64,000 bases of DNA, from contig NZ_QFQZ01000013.1 of the NCBI RefSeq assembly GCF_003243465.1, forward strand, positions 8,595-72,594, given 5' to 3'. This DNA is from Caulobacter segnis (GTDB lineage Bacteria; Pseudomonadota; Alphaproteobacteria; Caulobacterales; Caulobacteraceae). Shown in pieces: positions 16,563 through 24,900 of this stretch; the stretch's first letter is position 1; each line of letters starts with the position of its first letter. The notes below the pieces were generated by a model. It saw only the letters and a program-made list of their open reading frames with translations, was not told where the DNA came from and ran no database searches. The position numbers and the translations under genes are program-made.

Positions 16563-17210
16563 ATGAGCCCCCGCAAGCGCTCCGCCTCGCTGCAGCTGAC
16601 CACGATGTTGGCCGGCGCGGCCAGCCTCACCCTGGCGGGCTGCGACGACCCAAGCCCCGGCGCCCAGGCCGGCTGGGACCCTAATCGCGGCGAACAGGTC
16701 GAGGCCTTCAGCTACAAGTCGCTCGAAGAGTGCAAGGCCGCCAACGAGGTCTCGGACCAGCAATGCGACACCTCCTGGGCGGCCGCCCAGAAGGACGACG
16801 CCAAGAACGCCCCGCGCTACGAAGCCCGCGCCTCCTGCGAGGACGTCTATGGCGCCGGCAATTGCGTGCCGCGCAGCGAGGCCGGCGGCGGAAGCTTCTT
16901 CACGCCCCTGCTGGCGGGCTTTGTCATTGGCCGGATGCTGGACGGCGGCGACTATTATCGCGGCACCGGTCTCTATCGACGCAACGACGATTATGGCGGC
17001 GGCTACTACTCGACCTGGGGCGGGCGCCTCGGCCGCGACTACGGCACCGGCCGCACGGTCATCACGCGCGAGAGCATCGACCCGCCGGACGCCATCCGTA
17101 ACGCCCCGCCCAAGGTCCAGACTCGCACCTCGGTCGTCTCGCGCGGCGGCTTCGGCGGCGGACGCAGCTACGCCCACAGCGGCGGCTTCAAGGGCGGGTT
17201 CGGCGGTTAG
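16563..17210 (+). CDS. DUF1190 lipoprotein (YjfM/YgiB-like)
   Basis: A 215-residue lipoprotein. The signal ends with the lipobox LAGC (Cys26). The DUF1190 core has regularly spaced cysteines: KSLEECKAANEVSDQQCDTSW and EARASCEDVYGAGNCVPRS. A hydrophobic stretch FFTPLLAGFVIGRML follows at about 117-131, then a Gly/Tyr/Ser-rich tail ending RGGFGGGRSYAHSGGFKGG, probably disordered. It is the last gene of the plus arm of the Yjf-like module. YgiB/YjfM proteins are paired with YgiC/YjfC ATP-grasp enzymes across proteobacteria, and that enzyme is present here in the minus arm; the partner relationship is therefore conserved although the reaction is unknown. Confidence 0.9.
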   Translation: MSPRKRSASLQLTTMLAGAASLTLAGCDDPSPGAQAGWDPNRGEQVEAFSYKSLEECKAANEVSDQQCDTSWAAAQKDDAKNAPRYEARASCEDVYGAGNCVPRSEAGGGSFFTPLLAGFVIGRMLDGGDYYRGTGLYRRNDDYGGGYYSTWGGRLGRDYGTGRTVITRESIDPPDAIRNAPPKVQTRTSVVSRGGFGGGRSYAHSGGFKGGFGG

Positions 17211-17239
17211 AGCGGCTCGACATCTTTGCGATTGACTCG

Positions 17240-17262
17240 CAACTAGACATCCCGTTTAGTTG
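17240..17262. promoter_or_regulatory. inverted repeat CAACTA-N11-TAGTTG upstream of a hypothetical gene
   Basis: CAACTA at 17240-17245 and TAGTTG at 17257-17262 form perfect 6-bp arms with an 11-bp spacer, about 90 bp upstream of the hypothetical gene at 17354. It could be a regulator site or a weak terminator of the upstream DUF1190 gene; a GACTC (CcrM methylation) site is at 17234. Confidence 0.35.
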
Positions 17263-17353
17263 AGAAGTGTTCGCAAGAACGCGTCGGGCCGCTCACCGAA
17301 GTCGGTTCGCCAGGGCGGGTGTCGGCCCCCTGCTCGGCGAGGAGATTTCCGGC

Positions 17354-17845
17354 GTGCGGTCCGACCTTTTCCCCGATCCCCTGTCCCACGCCTCTGTCGA
17401 TGAGTGTGGTCCGCCGGCCCTGACGCGTGGCGAGCGCGTGCTGCTGTGGTTGTTACGGCAGTGGGTGACCGCGCGGGTTCTGGGCCAGGAGCCAGGCGAG
17501 CGGCTGTCGCGCGAGGCCGGCGCCCTCATCTCGCCCCGCGTCGCCGCCGCCTTCATCCTGATGATGACGACGATCGAAGGTCAGGTCCGCCGTCCCCTGT
17601 GCGTCGCCGCGCCGGGGCGGCAAGGCTATGCCGAGGACGAGCAGCGTCTCGTGACGGCGTGCGGGATCTGCCCCGCCTCGCCGGAGATCGCTGGGCGCCT
17701 TCTTGAGAGCCTGGTGATCGCGCCGGAGTCGGTGATCGTGACGGCGCGCTTCCTCAACATGGCGCTGGCGCAGGAAGCGCTGACCCTGCCCGTTCGGTTC
17801 GAGGAGCCGGAATACGCCAGGACCAAGCGGCCGACGCTACACTGA
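17354..17845 (+). CDS. hypothetical protein
   Basis: A 163-residue soluble protein I do not recognise. It has an N-terminal helical half (RGERVLLWLLRQWVTARVLG) and a C-terminal half with a C-G-I-C motif (LVTACGICPASPEIAGRL) followed by hydrophobic strands. GTG 17354 is chosen because GGAG sits nine bases upstream; longer in-frame extension to 17267 has an arginine-rich, unconvincing start. The two nearby cysteines could bind metal or form a disulfide. It stops 2 bp before the convergent phosphatase gene, and codon use looks like its neighbours. Confidence 0.65.
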   Translation: MRSDLFPDPLSHASVDECGPPALTRGERVLLWLLRQWVTARVLGQEPGERLSREAGALISPRVAAAFILMMTTIEGQVRRPLCVAAPGRQGYAEDEQRLVTACGICPASPEIAGRLLESLVIAPESVIVTARFLNMALAQEALTLPVRFEEPEYARTKRPTLH

Positions 17846-17847
17846 TC

Positions 17848-18324
17848 CTACCGGTAGCCCTGATGCGCCAGCCGCTGCGCCAGGGCCCGCGCCGCCATCT
17901 CGACATCGCGCCAGGTGACGTCGAAGTCGCTGGCGTCGCCGTAATAGGGGTCCGCGACCGCCCTGCCCTCATGCCCCGGCACCAGGTCCAGCAGCAAGGC
18001 CAGCTCCGCCGTCGCATCCTGCGGCGCCAGGGCCCGAAGACCGCTGAGATTGGTTTCGTCCAGGGCGTAGATGTGGGTGAAGCTGCGGAAGTCGTCCTTG
18101 GTCACCTTGCGGGCGCGTTGGCGAGCGATGTCGACGCCATGGCGACGCGCGGCGGCGATCGCACGAGGATCTGGCGGCTCGCCCGCATGCCAGCCCCCAG
18201 TGCCGGCCGAGTCGACGACGACGTCCATACGCATCCGCTGCGCCTCGGCCCGGAACGCCCCCTCGGCCAGCGGAGAGCGACAGATGTTGCCCAGGCACAC
18301 GAACAGAACCGACGCCTTCGCCAT
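17848..18324 (-). CDS. low-molecular-weight protein-tyrosine phosphatase
   Basis: A 158-residue LMW-PTP. The active-site loop VCLGNICRSP puts the nucleophile at Cys10 and the phosphate-binding Arg at 16, and the general acid is in DPYYGD near residue 120. It should dephosphorylate phosphotyrosine proteins or act like arsenate-reductase relatives, but no ars genes adjoin it. Its ATG overlaps the stop of the HyuA-HyuB fusion by one base (TGATG), so it is co-transcribed with that gene. No tyrosine kinase or exopolysaccharide cluster is next to it in this window. Confidence 0.93.
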   Translation of the reverse strand: MAKASVLFVCLGNICRSPLAEGAFRAEAQRMRMDVVVDSAGTGGWHAGEPPDPRAIAAARRHGVDIARQRARKVTKDDFRSFTHIYALDETNLSGLRALAPQDATAELALLLDLVPGHEGRAVADPYYGDASDFDVTWRDVEMAARALAQRLAHQGYR

Positions 18325-21300
18325 CAAGCTCTTCCCCAGCCGCCGCCGCCCGGCGTCTCGATCACGATAGCGTCGCCCGGGCCGACTCGCACCAGGTCCG
18401 TGGCCGCCATGGGCTCGACGCCGCCGCCGGCGCGTTCGACCCGCGCCGCGCCAAGCGCGCCGGGCTGGCCGCCTTCCAGTCCGAACGGCGGGACCCGGCG
18501 GCGATTGGAGAGCAAGGTGACGGTCATCGGTTCTCGGAAGCCGATCTTGCGCACAACGCCGTCCCCGCCGCGATGCGTCCCTTCGCCGCCGGAGCCGCGC
18601 CGGATCGAGAAGGCCTCGACCAATACCGGATAGCGCGCCTCCAGCACCTCGGGATCGGTCAGGCGGCTGTTGGTCATGTGGGTCTGGACGGCGTCGGTCC
18701 CGTCGAAGTCCGGCCCCGCGCCTGAGCCCCCGCAGATGGTCTCGTAATACTGCCGCCGCGCGTCGCCGAAGGTGAAGTTGTTCATCGTCCCCTGCGCGGC
18801 CGCCATCACGCCCAGCGCGCCGTAGAGGGCGTCGACCACGACCTGGCTGGTCTCGACATTGCCCGCGACCACCGCCGCCGGATAGCGCGGCCGCAGCATC
18901 GAGCCTTCCGGAATGACCAGCTCGACCGGCCGCAGGCAGCCGTCGTTCATCGGGATCTCGTCGTCGACGAGCGTGCGGAACACGTAGAGCGCCGCCGCCC
19001 GGCAGATCGAGGCCGGGGCGTTGAAGTTGGTCGGGACCTGATCGCTCGTGCCGGTGAAATCGACGCGGGCCGAGCGGGCTTCCGGGTTGACCTGGATCGC
19101 GACCCTCACCACCGAGCCATCGTCGAGCTCGTAAAGGAACGACCCGCTCCTCATCGTCGCCAGCACCCGACGGACAGCCTCCTCGGCGTTGTCCTGGACG
19201 TGGGCCATGTAGGCCTCGACGACGTCCTGACCGAACTCGGCGACCAGGGCGGTCAGGGCCTCGGCGCCCCGCGCGCAGGCGGCGATCTGCGCCTTGAGGT
19301 CGCCGATGTTCTGATCGGGATTGCGCGCCGGCCACTGGCCTGACGCCAGCAAAGCGCGGGTCTCGGCCTCCCGAAACCGACCGCCCTCGACCAGCAGGAA
19401 GTTCTCGATCAGGACGCCCTCCTCCTCGACCGTTCGGCTGTTCGGCGGCATGGAGCCCGGCGTGATCCCACCGATATCGCCCTGGTGCCCGCGCGCGGCG
19501 ACATAGAACAGCAGAGCCCCTGCCGCGTCGAACACCGGCATGACCACCGTGACGTCCGGCAGGTGCGTGCCGCCGTTGTAGGGCGCGTTCAGCATGTAGA
19601 CGTCGCCGGGCTTCATGCCGCGTCCGTCGGAAAGCCTCGCGTCGCGGATCGCCCGGACGCTGTCGCCCATCGAGCCCAGATGCACCGGCATGTGCGGGGC
19701 GTTGGCGATCAGGTTTCCGTCCCGGTCGAACAGGGCGCAGGAGAAGTCGAGCCGCTCCTTGATGTTGACCGAATAGGCGGTGTTCTGCAGGGCGAAGCCC
19801 ATCTCCTCGGCCACGGCCATGAAGAGATTGTTGAACACCTCCAGCATCACCGGATCGGCGTCCGTGCCGATCGCCTTGCGGGCGGGCAGGGCGACGACGC
19901 GGTCGAGGATCAGGTTCAGCCTGGCGTCCACCGTGGCGCGCCAGCCGGGCTCGACGACGGTGGTGCCGGTGGCTTCGCGGATGATCGCGGGGCCAAGGAT
20001 GTCCGCGCCGACCGGCAGGGCCGCGCGATCGAAGACGGGGGTCGCGTGAAGCACGGCAGCCATGCGGGCCTCGACCGTCGCAATCGGCTCGCCGCCCTTG
20101 GACGCGCCAGACTCAAAATCCGGTTCCGAGCCGGCGTCCGAGCGTCCAATCGCCTCGACGGACAGCGTCTCGATCACCAAAGGCGTCGTCGGCGACGTAA
20201 AGCCGAAGCGTCGCTGATGCAGGTCATTGAAGGTCGCGCGGACGGCGGCGGCGTCGCCGAAGGGGACCACGAGCGGCGTGTCCGTGCCGGCGTACTTCAC
20301 GCGCAGGCTGGCGAGCGTCTCCACCGACGCCATCGGCACGTCCTGCGCCCGCAAGGCGGACTCGGCCTCGGCGGCGAGAGTCGCCGCGCGCGCCGGGAGG
20401 TCGACCGCGTGGTCGAGCGGCCGCTCGACCGTCTCCTCGCGGATCAGGCGCAGGTCGGCCAGGCCCATGCCGTAGGCGCTCAGCACCCCCGCGAACGGGT
20501 GGATCATCACCTTGTTCATGCCCAAGGCGTCGGCGACCAGGCAGGCGTGTTGGCCGCCCGCGCCACCGAAGCACGCGAGCACATAGCGGGTGACGTCGTA
20601 GCCGCGCTGGATGGAGATCTGCCGCACGGCCTTGGCCATGTTCTCGACGGCGATCGTGACGAAGCCCTCGGCGACCTCCTGGGGCGTCATGGCCTTACCG
20701 GTCGCCGCCGCGATCTCCGCCGCCAGCGCCTCGAACCCGCGCGCCACGGCCTCGACATCCAGCGTCTGGTCGGCGCTGGGGCCAAATACTTTCGGGAAGA
20801 ACTCCGGCCGCAGCTTGCCCAGCATGACGTTGCAGTCGGTGACCGTGAGCTGCCCGCCTCGGCGATAGGCGGCCGGTCCGGGCACGGCGCCAGCGGAGGC
20901 CGGCCCCACGCGAAGGCGCGCGCCGTCGAACGAACAGATGGAGCCGCCGCCCGCCGCCACAGTGTGAATGTTCATCATCGGCGCGCGCATGCGCACACCG
21001 GCCACGACCGTCTCGAACGCCCGCTCGTAGTCGCCGGCATAGTGGCAGACGTCGGTCGAGGTGCCGCCCATGTCGAAGCCGATCACGCGCTCGAATCCCG
21101 CCTCCGCGGCCGTCCGCGCCATGCCGACAACGCCGCCCGCGGGGCCCGACAGGATCGCGTCCTTGCCCCGGAAGGCCCGTGCGTCGGTCAGGCCGCCGTT
21201 CGACTGCATGAACAAAAGGCGCGTGTCGGGACCCAGCGCGCCCGAGACCTGGTCGACGTAGCGGCGCAGGATCGGCGACAGGTAGGCGTCGACCACCGTC

Positions 21301-21920
21301 GTGTCGCCCCGCCCGACCAGCTTCATCAGCGGGCTGACCTCGTGGCTGGCCGAGACCTGGGTAAAGCCGACCTCGCGCGCGATGGCCGCGACCCGCGCCT
21401 CGTGATCCGTAAAGCGGAAGCCATGCAGCAGCACAATCGCGATCGCGCGAAATCCGGCCTCGTAGGTGGCTTGCAGCCCGGCCCGCGCGGCGTCCTCGTC
21501 CAGCGGCCGTAGCACCTCGCCCTCGACGCTGATCCGCTCGGCGATCTCGACGACGCGATCGTAAAGGGTCTCGGGCTTGACGATATGGCGCTCGAACAGC
21601 TTCGGACGCGCCTGGTAGCCGATCCGGAGGGCGTCGGCGTGGCCCTGGGTGATCGCCAGGACGGTCGGCTCGCCCTTGCGCTCGAGCAGGGCGTTGGTCG
21701 CGACGGTGGTGCCCATCTTGACCGCGTCGATCGTCGCACCATCCGGCAGTAACGCTCGGACGCCCGCCACGGCGGCGTCGGCGTAGTGCTCGGGGTTCTC
21801 CGACAGCAGCTTGTGGGTGACCAGAGACCCGTCCGGCCGCCGCGCCACGATGTCGGTGAACGTGCCGCCGCGATCGATCCAGAATTCCCAGCCGCGCGGC
21901 TGTCGGTCGGTGGCGGTCAT
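18324..21920 (-). CDS. HyuA-HyuB fusion, 5-oxoprolinase/hydantoinase family
   Basis: A 1198-residue fusion of the two subunits found separately in bacterial hydantoinases. The N-terminal HyuA half has the ATPase-type motifs DRGGTFTDIV (about 16-25), GTTVATNALLERKG and GFDMGGTSTDV. The HyuB half starts near 690 with EVFNNLFMAVAEEMG and contains NIKERLDFSCALFDRDGNL and APHMPVHLGSMG. The full-length fusion matches eukaryotic-type ATP-dependent 5-oxoprolinase (5-oxo-L-proline to L-glutamate), part of glutathione turnover; N-methylhydantoinase or acetophenone-carboxylase-like activity is the alternative. Cytoplasmic. The LMW-PTP gene follows with a one-base overlap. Confidence 0.9.
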   Translation of the reverse strand: MTATDRQPRGWEFWIDRGGTFTDIVARRPDGSLVTHKLLSENPEHYADAAVAGVRALLPDGATIDAVKMGTTVATNALLERKGEPTVLAITQGHADALRIGYQARPKLFERHIVKPETLYDRVVEIAERISVEGEVLRPLDEDAARAGLQATYEAGFRAIAIVLLHGFRFTDHEARVAAIAREVGFTQVSASHEVSPLMKLVGRGDTTVVDAYLSPILRRYVDQVSGALGPDTRLLFMQSNGGLTDARAFRGKDAILSGPAGGVVGMARTAAEAGFERVIGFDMGGTSTDVCHYAGDYERAFETVVAGVRMRAPMMNIHTVAAGGGSICSFDGARLRVGPASAGAVPGPAAYRRGGQLTVTDCNVMLGKLRPEFFPKVFGPSADQTLDVEAVARGFEALAAEIAAATGKAMTPQEVAEGFVTIAVENMAKAVRQISIQRGYDVTRYVLACFGGAGGQHACLVADALGMNKVMIHPFAGVLSAYGMGLADLRLIREETVERPLDHAVDLPARAATLAAEAESALRAQDVPMASVETLASLRVKYAGTDTPLVVPFGDAAAVRATFNDLHQRRFGFTSPTTPLVIETLSVEAIGRSDAGSEPDFESGASKGGEPIATVEARMAAVLHATPVFDRAALPVGADILGPAIIREATGTTVVEPGWRATVDARLNLILDRVVALPARKAIGTDADPVMLEVFNNLFMAVAEEMGFALQNTAYSVNIKERLDFSCALFDRDGNLIANAPHMPVHLGSMGDSVRAIRDARLSDGRGMKPGDVYMLNAPYNGGTHLPDVTVVMPVFDAAGALLFYVAARGHQGDIGGITPGSMPPNSRTVEEEGVLIENFLLVEGGRFREAETRALLASGQWPARNPDQNIGDLKAQIAACARGAEALTALVAEFGQDVVEAYMAHVQDNAEEAVRRVLATMRSGSFLYELDDGSVVRVAIQVNPEARSARVDFTGTSDQVPTNFNAPASICRAAALYVFRTLVDDEIPMNDGCLRPVELVIPEGSMLRPRYPAAVVAGNVETSQVVVDALYGALGVMAAAQGTMNNFTFGDARRQYYETICGGSGAGPDFDGTDAVQTHMTNSRLTDPEVLEARYPVLVEAFSIRRGSGGEGTHRGGDGVVRKIGFREPMTVTLLSNRRRVPPFGLEGGQPGALGAARVERAGGGVEPMAATDLVRVGPGDAIVIETPGGGGWGRA

Positions 21921-21970
21921 GAGGTGAGCGGCTCCCTTCGCGCACCCGTCATAACGCCTCTGTCACCCGT

Positions 21971-22077
21971 GTCATCCCGGAAGCCTCGCAGAGGCTATCC
22001 AGGACCCAGGGGGTGACAAGCCGCGGTGCAAGCGGCCCCTGGATACCGGCTCTCCGCTGCGCTTCAGCCGGGATGAC
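21971..22077. repeat. imperfect palindromic intergenic element, copy 1
   Basis: A 107-bp element bounded by GTCATCCCGG and CCGGGATGAC. Inside it are AGCCTC-GCA-GAGGCT and TATCCAGG...CCTGGATA inverted arms. A second member with the same 10-bp ends is at 44426-44523. It lies between the HyuA-HyuB gene start and the end of the GDT1 gene. This looks like a REP/RPE-type repetitive palindrome that can fold into a long cruciform or RNA hairpin. Confidence 0.7.
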
Positions 22078-22088
22078 ACGGGGTAACG

Positions 22089-22664
22089 CTATTTCAGAAC
22101 CCCCAGCAGCTCCGCCGCCTGCCACAGGCCCAGCAACAGGAAGATCACCGCCGCGCCAATGCGCACATACTTCAGCGGCACGACCTTGGTCGCCGCCTCG
22201 CCCAGGTACACGGCCGGGACATTGGCCAGCATCATGCCGATCGTGGTGCCGGCGGCGACCCAGGCGATCGAGTGGAACTTGGCGCCCAGGGCGACGGTGG
22301 CGATCTGGGTCTTGTCGCCCATCTCGACCAGGAAGAAGGCGATCGTGGTGGTCAGGAACACCCCATAGCGTCCGGCGCTCTGGCCCTCCTCGTCGTCGGC
22401 CTTGTCCGGGATCAGCGCCCAGGCGGCCATGGCGATGAACGAAATGGCGATCGCCCACTTGAACCAGGCGCCGCTCAGGAAGTCCGACACCCAGTAGCCC
22501 GCCGTAGCGGCGAGCGCATGGTTGGCGAGCGTCGCCACCAGTATGCCCATGATGATCGGGACAGGCTTCTTGAACCGCGTGGCCAGGATGATGGCCAGCA
22601 GCTGGGTCTTGTCGCCGATCTCGGCGATGGCCACGACCAGGGTCGAGACGAGCAGGGCTTCCAC
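22089..22664 (-). CDS. TMEM165/GDT1 (UPF0016) family cation transporter, probable Mn2+ exporter
   Basis: A 191-residue inner-membrane protein with six helices and the two family motifs E-x-G-D-K-T at E15 (AEIGDKTQ) and E114 (VEMGDKTQ), which line the cation path. Bacterial relatives such as MneA export manganese. The start is a GTG at 22664 with GGAGG nine bases upstream; upstream reading frame is riboswitch RNA, not protein. A yybP-ykoY manganese riboswitch occupies the leader, which supports a manganese-induced exporter. Calcium/proton exchange, as in eukaryotic homologues, is the alternative. Confidence 0.93.
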   Translation of the reverse strand: MEALLVSTLVVAIAEIGDKTQLLAIILATRFKKPVPIIMGILVATLANHALAATAGYWVSDFLSGAWFKWAIAISFIAMAAWALIPDKADDEEGQSAGRYGVFLTTTIAFFLVEMGDKTQIATVALGAKFHSIAWVAAGTTIGMMLANVPAVYLGEAATKVVPLKYVRIGAAVIFLLLGLWQAAELLGVLK

Positions 22665-22673
22665 TGAAATAGT

Positions 22674-22862
22674 CCTCCGGGCCGGGCGCATGCCAATAGC
22701 GTCGATGCCCCACCCGGCCCGGATAGAGATCGGCGCCATTGGTCTCGCCAAGGAAGCTTGAAGTCCGCTTCCCTTCCCCGCGCCATGGTCCAGAGAACCA
22801 AGTGTGTTGACGGCGGGGCCCGCTGATAGGCGCGGGCGGCTACTCCCCAAAGGTGAGGGGCG
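22674..22862 (-). ncRNA. yybP-ykoY manganese riboswitch with SD-sequestering expression platform
   Basis: The leader of the GDT1 gene carries the conserved pieces of the Mn2+ riboswitch on the minus strand: CTTTGGGGAGTAG (22852-22840), the GTCAACA segment, and GGCGAGACC (22749-22741). Downstream, CCGGGCCGGG (22722-22713) can pair perfectly over 10 bp with CCCGGCCCGG (22686-22677), and that second arm overlaps the GGAGG ribosome site (22678-22674). This is a translation-controlling platform. Established knowledge: this RNA class senses Mn2+ and turns on exporters. The outer boundaries are approximate. Confidence 0.88.
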
Positions 22863-22888
22863 TTTAGCGGCTGAGGGGGCCTAGGTCA

Positions 22889-23002
22889 ATCTCCCTTCCC
22901 CCTTGATGGTGGAAGGTCGGGGTTGGGGGTGGAGCGGCGGCTCAGCCACACCGGCCGTAGATCACCCGCACCCTGCCCTCCCCCATCAAGGGGGAGGGAT
23001 CA
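22889..23002. repeat. inverted-repeat element with CCCCTTGATGG-type ends
   Basis: The left end reads CTCCCTTCCCCCTTGATGG and the right end is its near-perfect reverse complement, CCATCAAGGGGGAGGGA, about 110 bp apart, with a GGTTGGGGGTGG / CACCCGCACCCTGCCC complementary interior. It fills the space between the riboswitch promoter side and the DUF2793 gene and runs to its stop codon. This type of C/G-rich palindrome is repeated in many alphaproteobacterial genomes; only one copy is in this window. Confidence 0.55.
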
Positions 23003-23737
23003 AACAGAGGCCGGCGCGTCGAAACGCATGACGTGGATCGCCACCCGCACCTTGCCGCCGACGAAGTTGCCGCCGACCGCCGTCAGCACCACGGGCGTGT
23101 CGGCATAGTAAGCCGTCGGTCCCACCACCCCGATGTTGCTGGAATTCTTGGCCACGCCCAGCGAGCCGCCGAACTTGCTGGCCTCGCCCGAAACCCCGCA
23201 GTTGTAGGCGGCCGCGCCGGTGATCGCGACCGTGGTTCGGGTCGAGACCGCCAGCACGATCGCGCGGCTCGGGATCACGATGCTGGTCGCGGTCGAGGCG
23301 CCCGACAGGGTCACCTCCTGCTCCAGGATTTCCAGCCGGGTGTTGGCGAGGCTCGGGGAGGCGGCGGCGGTCAGGCTGCGGAACGTCGCCGACAGGGGGG
23401 TCCAGGCGGCGCCGTCGAAGGCGACCATTTGGTTCTCGTCCTTGACCCATGCCAGCACGCCCTCGGCGGGCGCGAGCGGCTCCCAGGCGCCGGCCTCGAA
23501 GCGCATCAGGGTTCCGGCGGGCTGGCCGGCCCAGGCCGCGCCCGTGGCGCTGGACGGCAGGATCCAGACGCCGCCCGCGACCGGATTGGCCGGCTGAGCG
23601 GTGACGCCGCGGGTCTCTACCGCCAGTTGGACGAGGCCATCCAGCCGGGCCAAACTCTCGTTGATGGGGATGTGTTTCTGGGCCTGGGCGGCGACCACAT
23701 AGGGCAGGCCGAGGCGGGGCGTGACGTCGTCGAACAT
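23000..23737 (-). CDS. DUF2793 domain-containing protein
   Basis: A 245-residue protein with the DUF2793 signature at its N-terminus: PRLGLPYVVAAQAQKHIPIN ESLARLDGLVQ, then repeated A-W-x-P-L motifs (AWEPLAPAEG, AWTPLSATF) typical of phage or gene-transfer-agent tail/fibre components. The C-terminal half (about 130-245) is beta-rich with a V-x-L-A-V-S-T pattern, like a small C1q/fibre head. ATG 23737 has CCGGAG six bases upstream; a TTG at 23755 is less likely. No other phage or GTA gene is adjacent, so it is a solitary member. Confidence 0.8.
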   Translation of the reverse strand: MFDDVTPRLGLPYVVAAQAQKHIPINESLARLDGLVQLAVETRGVTAQPANPVAGGVWILPSSATGAAWAGQPAGTLMRFEAGAWEPLAPAEGVLAWVKDENQMVAFDGAAWTPLSATFRSLTAAASPSLANTRLEILEQEVTLSGASTATSIVIPSRAIVLAVSTRTTVAITGAAAYNCGVSGEASKFGGSLGVAKNSSNIGVVGPTAYYADTPVVLTAVGGNFVGGKVRVAIHVMRFDAPASV

Positions 23738-23829
23738 GGGCGGCTCCGGGAGCAATGGAAGACGCTCCCAGCATCACGCCGCCGTCGAAGCCGGGGACGG
23801 ACGCATCTCCGTCCCCGTCGAACGCCCGT

Positions 23830-24837
23830 CTATTCGGCGGCGAAAGCCAAGTGATTTCCGGAGGTAAGCGCCGTCTTGGCCGCCAGTTCGGCCTTGGCTT
23901 GCTCGTACTCAGCCGAGAAACGTGCGATAAGTTCGGCGGCCGGCAGCACCTCCTTGATGGCGCCGATGCCCTGGCCCGAGCCCCAGATGTCCCGCCAGGC
24001 CTTGGCCTCCTGGTTGCCGCCGGAGCCGAAGCTCATCTTCGACGGATCGCTCTGCGGCAGGTTGTCGGGATCCAGGCCCGCGGCGACGATCGACGAGCGC
24101 AGGTAGTTGCCGTGCACGCCGGTGAACAGGTTCGAATAGACGATGCCGTCGGCCTGGCCCTCGACGATGGCGCGCTTGTAGCCCTCGACCGCGTTGGCCT
24201 CCTCGGTGGCGATGAAGGCCGAGCCGATATAGGCCAGGTCCGCGCCCATGGCCTGGGCGGCCAGGATCGAGCGCCCGCAGGCAATCGAGCCCGACAGCGC
24301 GACCGGCCCGTCGAACCATTGGCGGATTTCCTGGATCAGGGCGAAGGGCGACAGCGTGCCGGCGTGGCCGCCGGCGCCGGCCGCGACCGGGATCAGGCCG
24401 TCGGCGCCCTTCTCGATCGCCTTGCGGGCGAAGCGGTCGGTGATCACGTCATGCAGCGTGATGCCGCCGTAGGAATGGATCGCCTGGTTCAGGTCCTCGC
24501 GCGCGCCCAGCGACGTGATGACCACCGGAACCTTGTATTTGACGCACAGCTCGATGTCCTCCTCGAGCCGGTTGTTCGTCTTGTGGACAATCTGATTGAC
24601 GGCGAAAGGCGCCGAGGGGGCGTCCGGGTTAGCCTTGTCGTAGGCGGCCAGCTCCTCGGTGATCCGCGCCAGCCATTCGTCCAGCTGCGAGATCGGGCGC
24701 GCGTTCAGCGACGGGAACGAGCCGACGATGCCCGCCTTGCACTGGGCGATCACCAGGTCGGGATTGCTGATGATGAACAGCGGCGAGGCGATGACCGGAA
24801 GGCGCAGACGGTCGCGCAGGATCGGCGGCAGGGCCAT
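23830..24837 (-). CDS. nitronate monooxygenase family FMN enzyme (2-nitropropane dioxygenase-like)
   Basis: A 335-residue TIM-barrel flavoprotein. The FMN phosphate loop is seen as IPVAAGAGGHAGTLSPF and GSIACGRSILAAQAMGADLA; the N-terminus LRLPVIASPLFIISNPDLV is the family start. It should oxidise alkyl nitronates or act as an enoyl-reductase-like enzyme. It is divergent from the methylmalonyl-CoA mutase genes, with a palindrome AAACG-CT-CGTTT in the shared control region; a role alongside acyl-CoA metabolism is possible. Confidence 0.9.
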   Translation of the reverse strand: MALPPILRDRLRLPVIASPLFIISNPDLVIAQCKAGIVGSFPSLNARPISQLDEWLARITEELAAYDKANPDAPSAPFAVNQIVHKTNNRLEEDIELCVKYKVPVVITSLGAREDLNQAIHSYGGITLHDVITDRFARKAIEKGADGLIPVAAGAGGHAGTLSPFALIQEIRQWFDGPVALSGSIACGRSILAAQAMGADLAYIGSAFIATEEANAVEGYKRAIVEGQADGIVYSNLFTGVHGNYLRSSIVAAGLDPDNLPQSDPSKMSFGSGGNQEAKAWRDIWGSGQGIGAIKEVLPAAELIARFSAEYEQAKAELAAKTALTSGNHLAFAAE

Positions 24838-24900
24838 GGGCGAGGTTCTCCCCTTTGGAGATCGGCTTGAGCGCCGAAATATATGATCACCGTTCAGCTT

